Program-made: the position numbers and the translations under genes
The notes under the pieces: model-generated
What the model was told of the DNA's origin: nothing
The model's database searches: none
Seen by the model: only the letters and a program-made list of their open reading frames with translations
Assembly: GCA_023846275.1 (NCBI GenBank)
Contig: CM043868.1
Coordinates: forward strand, 17,455,755 to 17,519,754
Origin: Vanilla planifolia
Lineage: Eukaryota > Streptophyta > Magnoliopsida > Asparagales > Orchidaceae
Reading direction: 5' to 3'
Length of the DNA stretch: 64,000 nt
In this document: positions 55,501 to 64,000 of the stretch, piece after piece
Position numbering within the stretch: position 1 is the stretch's first letter
How the letters are laid out: the number at the start of each line of letters is the position of its first letter

Positions 55501-58434
55501 TTATGCACCAAAGGAAAATATTGTTTCAAAGATCAAATTTCTAGTCATTAAATCCCTTTTGGTTGTCACAACTTGCTATCATTGACTAACTTGTGTAATC
55601 TCAAAAGAGTTGCATGCTAAAGTACTTAATTATCAATTACACTTAGCCTCTGATTTTATGGCCGACAATTGTTGGTTTCTTTACATTAATGGCAATTGAT
55701 TAGAAACCATCAAAGAAGTTTTATCGATCTCTAATTGGTCCTTATTTAAGGACACTCATTGGGGCATTTGGTAGCAAGAATTTTTATAGCTAAATGGTCA
55801 CAATTCTATTGCTTTTTTAAAAGAGTCAATCATAATCAATTATGTTTCATTGATTGATTCCAATCCTTTCTAAATAAAAATATTATTAACTTTGTTACTC
55901 TTAATACATGCATAATATGTAAAAAAGCTATACAATATTTATAAAAGCAAGCATCATTTATTAAACATAATATACAAACATCATCTACAAGACAAAAATA
56001 TAACAAACATATTCACTCATTTAATAATAATTTATAATTAAAATAATGAATCAACCTCTTTCAGTGTGATATTATTTAGGGATAAACTAAGAAGAATTTA
56101 ACAGGCATGTAACACCCAATTAATTGCCTAAGAAGGATGGAAGAACTATAATTAATATTTGAATTATAGGGGCTAAGCTGTCCAAAAATGATAAATTGAT
56201 CATAGGCTAAGTTGCTTAAAAAAAATGAAAAGACTATAGAGAACGTCTGAAATATAAGAATTAGGGGATGAATAATTTTACATCGATTATTAAAAGGATC
56301 TAAATTGTATAAGCTAAATCATAAGTCTTGAAATAATGAAACACATTTTATGAGCAATGTTAACTTAATTTTTATGAGAATTCTATAATTAAGCATACCT
56401 AAGTTGGAGAAATTTTGAGATATGTGATCAAATAAGAAAAACTCCTTAAATAAAGATAAAACATGATTGGTTCAAGATCATAATGAATGTTAAAATGTTA
56501 CAAATTACTAAAATTAAGATGCTATTCTTGTGGTATTGCTAGACCTCTTCTTTTATATTATGTTGTGAACGGTTGTATTACCCCATCCCTTCCATTTTTT
56601 ATTACTTTTTCCCTTATATTGCATTTGATGTAGCTATTGTTAGAAGAATGACAACTTAGAAAATCTAGTAATAATTATAGAAATCTAAACTCATGACTTT
56701 CATGCTAACTCAAAGATTTATTTAAGATATTAGGATAGTCATCTCCAAATAATGTTTTTTTTTTCATTAGAGCTTGTAATTTGTGTAATAATAACGTTAT
56801 ATTTGGACATAGAAATTGCATAGCTTTGAATGTGGCACATGTCTATGCATTAGGATTTTAATGTACTTGAATATCTCTGAAGTTCATCAAACGTGCTTTG
56901 ACAATATGTCAAAGAATCCTAACTTAAGCTAATCCAACTTTTGCGACCGAAAAATATCTTGATTATTCTATACAAATCATTTTGAGTGGTGGTCCAATTT
57001 TAGATAATCTTGTGTAAATTTTTTTCTATTTTTCTTTCCCAAGTTGCTGTATATTAAGGTGATTTATTGTAAGAATTCTATGATTTGTGAAATAATTACC
57101 TATCTTATTTTAATCTTGTTGGATCATGTTGACTCTATGATATCAAGTTGTTAAAATTGGGAGCTAACTTTGCTTAGAAGATTTCTACATATTCTAAAAG
57201 TGAACCCTACTTGAATCAACTCATTTTTCTCTATTCAATTAGATGTAGAGCTAATTCATAATTCTTAGATCCACACCCCTATTCTTATTGCTAATAAAAG
57301 GGATTTCTTTAAAACCCTTAAAAAAGTAATTGTTTTAAGTAATTATTACAAGCGAAGCATAAAAACAATAAAAAAAATGTGTAGATATTTTTCATTGCTC
57401 TTTTTAACAGCAACATAAGAGAACTATGCTAGCTTATCATGGTTATAAAAAAACGTTAACCTATCTTTCATATTCAATATTTTTTAGATAAACACTAATT
57501 AGTATTAAAAAGATGTTTTGTTAAAAAAACTTTGATAAAGAGTTTTAGTAAATTAATGTTAAATGAATAAAAAACATTTTTTATAAATAAATTTAAATAA
57601 AATTTCAAACTAATTTTAAAATGACATTTTCAACTAAGGCTATTATCTATCATGAAAACATATTGTTTAATTGATCCAATTGATTTGTTTCATTTTAGAT
57701 AAGAAATAAATTTTTGAGTTAAGATTATGTTTAATATAATTAATATTAAATAATACATTAATTAAGAAAAATAAATTATTTTTAAAAATAATATATTTCG
57801 TAGTCACCTTAGAGATAATCACTTAATAAACTAATCAATATTTTAAAATGATTAAAATAACCTTTAATTTGTTGGTAAAAAGTATGATGATTTTTTTAAT
57901 ATCATTTTGAAAAAATAAAATATAATAATCTTCTATTTTGTTCATATTATTCTCATTTTTCAAAAATTAATTAATTTTTTAAATATGCTAGTTCGATTGT
58001 AGTTTTCAAATTTTTTGTAAACGATCAGTATAAAAGTGATGAACAACAAAGATTCTAAATGAATGATTGAAATGAAATGGAGATCAGCATTAAAGATACA
58101 ATCAAACATCAGAGGGTGCGTTTCGTAACCATAAATGCCATCGCCAAAGCTGCAGATAAATCCTTCTTTTTTCTCATAAAATGTACGAGAAGACATCGTT
58201 CACGTGATGATGAAGTTAAAAGAACAATGAATTAGATTTCGCATTTACGAACACCGATCGAGACGCAGCAGACGACGACTGCAGATTCGTCCGCATCGAC
58301 CGGGACCCGCGCGCATCGATCGCTCGCCCACCGCCGCGTCGCCTCTTTCAAGTCGAACAAATGTCGTCGTTTGTATTTCTACTGTTTTTGTTCCCACGTC
58401 TCCTATCTGCTAAATTCCTTCGCCTTTCTTTTTA
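55501..58434. other. AT-rich DNA ending in a GC-rich island
   Basis: No gene is supported. The stretch 58240-58345 is strikingly GC- and CpG-rich, with CGATCG and CGCGCG motifs, followed by a plus-strand ORF (MSSFVFLLFLFPRLLSAKFL at its start) that stops after 28 codons. It could be a promoter or UTR of an undetected transcript. Confidence 0.4.
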
Positions 58435-59040
58435 TTATAGCTCATGACCTTTCCTTCCGCTTCGTAGGAATCCGGTCTTTTGTGCTCTCGATCTTTGAGA
58501 AGAAGACGCATTAATCCAGCATCTTCTTATGGTCATCACTTGATACGTACACGTTATGGCCTTGTGGTCGATGATCTCAGATGGATGGTCCGAAATCATT
58601 CCCTCCACTATTTCCTGCAACCTTCTTTATGATAAAAAGCTTTGTTTTATGATTAAAAAAACTATTTATTAAAAACATATATTTACTACAATTGAAAGCG
58701 GTTGCTTTTTTTTTTTTTTGGGTTAATAGTTTGCTTTTGATTTGAAGTACAAACAAATTAAGATTCTCTTAAAAGATATGTAAACGAAGACTATGGTTGC
58801 TTATAGTTTCAAACTATTCCTTCCATGGTAAAAAAGAATGCTTACAAGCATGCAACAGATAAAATCGCACCCTGGATTTTTTGTTTTAGTTCTGATCATA
58901 TGTTAATTTATTGATTTTTACAAATGGAGAGAACAATCTCACCAGTAGCACATGAGCAAAGATTACCACCGGTGATGGCAGCTCTTTTTGAGCCCATGCT
59001 GTTCCCTCTATAAATGGAGCCTCTTGCCTCGATAATTCTC
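58435..59040 (-). other. Possible antisense exon pair across the transporter promoter
   Basis: On the minus strand an open frame LSRQEAPFIEGTAWAQKELP continues SPVVIFAHVLL to a donor (CTACTG|GTGAGA at 58943/58942). An acceptor (GGTTGCAG|GAA at 58615/58614) opens a second segment EIVEGMISDHPSEIIDHKAI that runs to a stop at about 58435. The 328-bp intron joins the two in frame. No start codon or known domain is seen. The first segment overlaps the TATA box of the plus-strand transporter, so chance or a gene relic are the main alternatives. Confidence 0.25.
59009..59015 (+). promoter_or_regulatory. TATA box of the sulfate-transporter-family gene
   Basis: TATAAAT lies 82 bp upstream of the start codon at 59097, implying transcription from about 59040 and a leader of about 55 bp. 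Confidence 0.7.
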
Positions 59041-59096
59041 AAGCTTTTTCCACAGTCCACTCAAGTCGAGCTTCCTTCAACTCCTCTGGTTCTGCC

Positions 59097-62000
59097 ATGG
59101 GTGGCGGGCCTAACAGAGTAGACAGTTTCCCTGCTTTCCCAGGCGTCGAATCTCCTCTATCATATCCGGCGCAAGGTTTAGAGCACCTGGGAATCCACAA
59201 GGTGCCACTGCCGCAGAGGAAGAGCATCATTCCGGTGTTGAAGAAGGAGCTTGGGGAGGTCTTCTTCCCAGATGATCCTCTCCGTCAGTTCAAAAACCAG
59301 CCATTTCTCAGGAAACTATTTCTGGGTCTTCAGTACCTCTTTCCCATTATCCAATGGGGTTCAGACTATGACATGAAGCTCTTCAAGTCTGATGTCATCT
59401 CCGGACTCACCATTGCAAGCTTGGCGATCCCACAAGTCGGGATTTTTTTCCATTGTTTGTTCATCGTTGTGTACTTCTCTTGCTTTGCATTTACATAGTA
59501 ATCTTCACTGTGTTTTCTGCAGGGCATAAGCTACGCGAAGCTTGCAAATCTACCTCCAATCATTGGTCTATGTAAGCTACAAGAATATAATTAATTTTCC
59601 AATCTGGTCCTCAGAATTCCTCTCTAAATTATCATCTTCTTCATCCCAAACAGATTCCAGCTTTGTGCCACCGCTGATCTACACCGTCCTGGGGAGCTCC
59701 AGACATCTCGCAGTCGGGCCGGTGTCGGTTGCCTCTTTGGTGATGGGGTCTATGTTGAGAGAAGTGGTCTCCCCTGATAAAGAACCCACCCTCTACCTCC
59801 ATCTTGCTTTCACGGCGACGTTCTTTGCCGGAGTATTCCAAGCTTCGTTAGGCTTCCTCAGGTAGTTTTTCTTCTTCCTCGTACGTTCACATAGACTCCA
59901 CTGTTCTGAGAGAGGCTGATGAAGGTTTGAGGTGTCCCGAAAATATATGTAGGTTGGGGTTCATCGTGGATTTCTTGTCGAAACCGACACTAACTGGATT
60001 CATGGGTGGCTCGGCGATCATCGTCTCGCTGCAGCAACTTAAAGGCTTGCTCGGAATTAGACACTTCACAACCAAGATGGGATTTTTACCAGTCATGCTC
60101 TCTGTTTTCAAGCATAGAACAGAGGTGCGCAGATCTTTCTTGCTATCTATATACGTTTATTGCGAATAGTTGTGACTTTCTTGATGTGTACTTGTGATTG
60201 AATGGTGTGCAGTGGACATGGGAGACAGTACTCATGGGCTTCTCATTCTTGGCTTTCTTGCTAATTACAAGGCATATTGTAAGCTTCCCATTTCTTTAAT
60301 CTGAAAACTTCAAGTTATTTACAGATATATGTGTATCCTTCCTTGAATTATGTTGATAAATTGTATTAAAATATCAGCCAAATTGAAACTGAACATCAAA
60401 ATTTTCAAAATAAATTACGATGCAGGGCTTGCGAAGGCCGAAGCTTTTCTGGGTATCTGCAGCTGCACCTTTGACCTCTGTTATTTTATCAACCATCTTT
60501 GTGTTCGCTTTTAAAGATCAAAAACATGGCATTCAAACAGTAAGAACCGAATCCAATTCCTCAAACCTCCACCGACCAACACACCATTTCATCATTTAGG
60601 TAACCTCTTTTGCACTTTGTCTGGCAGATTGGGCACTTGCAGCGAGGTTTGAACCCTACCTCCATCAATATGCTAAGCTTCCAAAGCTCCCACCTAAGCC
60701 TTGCTCTCAAAACAGGACTCGTCACCGGAATCCTCTCCCTCACAGTGAGTTCAAAGCAAAAGTATAATTCTTCCTTGTAGACATAACTATACAAACGATG
60801 TTATAAACATACAGGAAGGAATAGCGGTAGGAAGAACTTTTGCCTCTCTGAAAAACTACCAAATCGATGGAAACAAAGAGATGACGGCCATTGGAATAAT
60901 GAACATTGTCGGCTCTTGCACCTCATGTTATGTCACTACAGGTGTAAAGTGCAAACCAACCTAAACTAGATGGTTAGAATAGAAACAGATTAAGCTAATC
61001 ATTTTGTTCGATGCCCTTTCAACTCAGGCTCATTTTCGCGATCGGCGGTGAATTACAACGCAGGAGCTAAGACTGCACTGTCCAATATAGTGATGGCTTC
61101 TGTCGTGCTCATAACGATGCTGTTTCTGATGCCACTGTTCTACTACACACCTAACGTGATTCTCTCGGTAATCATCATAACTGCAGTCATTGGCTTGATT
61201 GATTTTGGGTCTGCAGTTCGCTTATGGAAGGTCGACAAGCTCGATTTCATCGCTTGTCTTTGCGCTTTCTTTGGGGTTCTTCTCATCTCAGTACAAATAG
61301 GCCTTGCCCTTGCGGTGAGCTCTACTCATAAGCCATAGTGAAACAGGAAGGCATGCTTGGGCAAAAACTAAATAAATAAAAGAACTTGCAGATGGGTATC
61401 TCCATATTCAAAATTCTGATACATGTGACGAGGCCAAACGTGGTTTTGATGGGGAATATACCTGCAACGCAGAGCTACAGAAGCATAGTACAATACAGGG
61501 AGGCTGTAAGGATCCCCTCTATTCTTGTACTCGCCATTCAATCGCCTATCTACTTTGCAAACTCCACGTATCTACAGGAAAGGTAGGCTCTCTCCCTTGC
61601 TATTAGTCAGCTCCTAATGGTTTGCTTCATCAGGTTTCCCTGTGTTTACTATGCCCAGAATCATGAGGTGGGTTAGAGAAGAAGAAGAAAGAAACACCAA
61701 GACGATGGAGAGTGACATGAAGTTTGTACTGCTGGATATATCTGGTAGGAAACTATATAAGAAATTTAGAAATGTGTAGTATAATTGTGGTCTAACCGTT
61801 AAAAGGAATTTTGTAATTCCTTCAGCTGTTACTTCAGTGGACACAAGTGGGATACACGCACTTTTGGAGCTTAAGAAGATGCTAAACAGCAGATCGATTC
61901 AAGTAAGAGAAACTTCTTCACCTTGTCATTCTATACTTAAGAATCAATGGAGAGCTCATCAATTGGTTGATTATATGAAATGTTGCAGCTGGTCCTAGCG

Positions 62001-62141
62001 AATCCAGTTGGTGATGTGGCAGAGAAACTGTGTCTGTCGAAAGCATGGGAAGAGATTGGATCTGAATGCATTTTTATGTGTGTTAGCGAAGCAGTCCTTG
62101 CCGTGACATGCATGTACAAAGCCGATCACGCACAGCCATGA
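59097..62141 (+). CDS. SULTR3: Group 3 sulfate transporter family protein (SULTR3;3/3;4-like), 661 aa, 13 exons
   Basis: Exons: 59097-59435, 59523-59571, 59654-59861, 59953-60124, 60213-60278, 60426-60539, 60628-60744, 60815-60941, 61028-61314, 61392-61582, 61659-61744, 61826-61902, 61989-62141. They total 1986 bp with all phases consistent. The N-terminus carries VFFPDDPLRQFKNQP. The SLC26/SulP signature GISYAKLANLPPIIGLYSSF spans exons 2-3. EGIAVGRTFASLKNYQIDGN, SFSRSAVNYNAGAKTALSN and LFLMPLFYYTPNVIL are transport-domain blocks. STYLQERIMRWVREEEER leads into a C-terminal STAS domain with SVDTSGIHALLELKKML. It is a multi-span anion transporter; group 3 members differ, some acting in chloroplast or vascular sulfate transport and the SULTR3;4/SPDT type in phosphate allocation. 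The substrate here is therefore open. Exon 1 has a weak donor (CAA|GTCGGG). No break is seen. Confidence 0.95.
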
Positions 62142-63660
62142 GACCATCAACCTTTCGTATGCTTGATCGGAATACAAGCTATGAGTGCAGCTTAAGACGA
62201 TTAAGTGTGCTGTGGTGAGTCTAGAGAACTCATAGAAGAGGGTTTGGAGAGGAATATATATATAAATGAGGGAAAAAACTGTAACGCAATCTTAAGGTAT
62301 TCCAACAGATCTGAGCAAGGAAACTTCTCTAACAATTTTGAACATGAAGTGTTCAGTTTTGAATCAACCTTATACCATTACTGAAAAGGCTTTGGTCCAT
62401 AACAATTTCTTAGATTGAAAAAGCAGAGCTTTTAAGTGAAAGTAAAGAACGAGGAAAACTGATAGTTATTAGTACTATATTCTACTCAACCATTTCCATC
62501 AATGAGTTAAGTTATATGCTTGAAGTCATCTTGATCAACTAAGTTTAAGATATACTTCATCAAATATGTAAAATTTCATGTTCAACACTATATTAAACCG
62601 TTGTCACAAAACCATTTTTTGAGATAGTTCACAATTGCATCATTGTTAGAAGCGTAAGCAATTGTACAAAACACCTTATGCGCATACTATTCTAAATCGT
62701 TTTCTCAAAAGCATCTATTATGAGTTTCACCATCATCTGAAAACTCCAAAAGAAATTAGTGCTAACTATAAAATATATACCCTACTAGAGCATCTAATGA
62801 GTATTAAGAGAGCTTAAGTTGTAATTACAAAAATTCTAAAATAGCAAATTGAATTAGATCTTTTTGGGTCCAATTCACCTTGAGTTAAATTCAAATTTAT
62901 TATATATGAACATGATATATTAGGGATTAGGTATTAACGTTTTGAATTCCAACATTGAGTTGATACTTGGTTAAGATTTAACCTTATATATTTCTAGACT
63001 TAGTAATAATGCCTCTTATGACTATTAGTCTTTCCTTATCTAGACCGATTAACCATACATCACATATCTCAATTGCAATGTTTTTTTCGTGCTTACTCGA
63101 TTAATCATCCTTGCAATGATATAGATAAGATAACTAAAGTTAATAAGCTAGTATTATCTACCGAGTAATTTAAATTATGCAAACTTATTCAACAATCCGT
63201 CCTTAATAAAATTGAACCTACAAAAAAATAACCCAAAACAATTGTTGTTTATGAAATTAGTGCGCATTTCTACAGTTTCGTTGATAGATATGTGAATGAA
63301 GATTGAACAGTTCACACCAATTCTTCTTATCCAATCCTATGACGTGAAATTATAATATTTTGAAATGCAACATTTGTTTCATTAGCAAGTTTTTGAAAAA
63401 CCAAAGTTGTTTGAAAAAATTATTGTTCAATTTATGTTGTTCTGACCATAGGTTCAAAGAAAAATGATTGATTATGCTAAGCAAAATAAGCATCCTAAAT
63501 AGTGCCATTTTTTCAACTTTTCAATTACCTAAAAATTATTTGTTATTTAGTTTGTCAAACTCAAAAATGATCTTTATCTTAATTTCAGTTATATAAAATA
63601 TTTATATTTCAACTTATTTATCACTAAAGGTCTTTCTAATTTTAGGTATAAATATTGTGT
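62142..63660. other. 3' flank of the transporter gene and AT-rich DNA
   Basis: The first 150-250 bp are likely the 3' UTR. Beyond that I see no gene or recognisable element. Confidence 0.5.
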
Positions 63661-63785
63661 TTGCCCAAAAACAAATAAAATATATTTTTTCATTGATCAT
63701 ATAAAATACACAAACATCGTCTTTCTCCTAAAACAAATAAAATATATTTTTTTCATAATGATCATATAAAATACACAAAACTTTT
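63661..63785. repeat. Tandem duplication, period about 63 bp, two copies
   Basis: AAAACAAATAAAATATATTT, then a T run, CAT, and GATCATATAAAATACACAAA occur twice, starting near 63666 and 63730. The copies differ by a few bases, so the duplication is fairly recent compared with its surroundings. Confidence 0.85.
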
Positions 63786-64000
63786 CACCTCATACATGAT
63801 ATTTGGAACACCTTTGGTCTAAATACTTTAATGAGAGCAAAGAGGCTTATCACATTTTTTTATCATCAAACTTAGATTTGCTAGATATACTTCATGAAAG
63901 ATAAAATTGAAGTCAACACCATGACAAATATGCCACAAGCATTTTCCAAGGTTTTATCCCAATCCTGACAATTTATATTGGGCAAAAAGCATTTTCTCCA
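63786..64000. other. AT-rich DNA to window end
   Basis: I see nothing supportable here. Confidence 0.5.

Noticed and set aside
59039..59230. 63-aa minus-strand ORF over the transporter start
   Set aside because: Shadow of exon 1 and leader with no domain.

Overview
The window looks like nuclear DNA from a flowering plant. It holds four intact, widely spaced plant genes in about 60 kb of very AT-rich, repeat-dominated sequence. The genes have spliceosomal GT-AG introns. The contrast between GC-rich coding blocks (the intronless glycosyltransferase, the 5' exons of the serine-incorporator gene) and AT-rich surroundings resembles the bimodal base composition known in monocots. I infer a monocot but cannot name the species.

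Layout. 0-3 kb: an AT microsatellite, a decayed coding fragment at 1.7-1.97 kb, and a tiny two-exon CADMIUM TOLERANCE 1-type cysteine-rich gene (minus strand, 2263-2517, 54 aa). 3-21 kb: AT-rich intergenic DNA with a decayed Mutator-like transposase (about 5.9-6.4 kb, minus) and members of a dispersed repeat. 21.4-22.8 kb: an intact single-exon UGT75-type glycosyltransferase (minus, 467 aa) with a TATA box and G-box upstream. 23-30 kb: a decayed Ty1/copia gag region and a ~52-bp-period minisatellite. 30.7-33.6 kb: a complete 12-exon serine incorporator (SERINC/TMS1) gene (minus, 409 aa). 36.4-37.3 kb: an unexplained GC-rich island that may be a small transcription unit. 39-46 kb: a GA microsatellite, a ~65-bp-period minisatellite, and a heavily decayed Ty3/gypsy element interrupted by a 5'-truncated LINE and by an LTR-like repeat. 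46-58 kb: mostly featureless AT-rich DNA with a diverged direct-repeat pair and a copia pol remnant. 59.1-62.1 kb: a complete 13-exon group 3 sulfate-transporter-family gene (plus, 661 aa) with a TATA box.

The four genes encode unrelated functions: metal-tolerance microprotein, small-molecule glycosylation, membrane-lipid/serine-related membrane protein, and anion transport. Nothing suggests they act together; this is ordinary eukaryotic gene spacing. I built exon structures by hand from splice consensus, reading phase and family resemblance, and every exon sum closes in frame. I did not find a convincing new biological system. The most useful leads are the CDT1-type microgene, the unexplained island at 36.4-37.3 kb, a possible antisense exon pair across the transporter promoter, and the two minisatellites.
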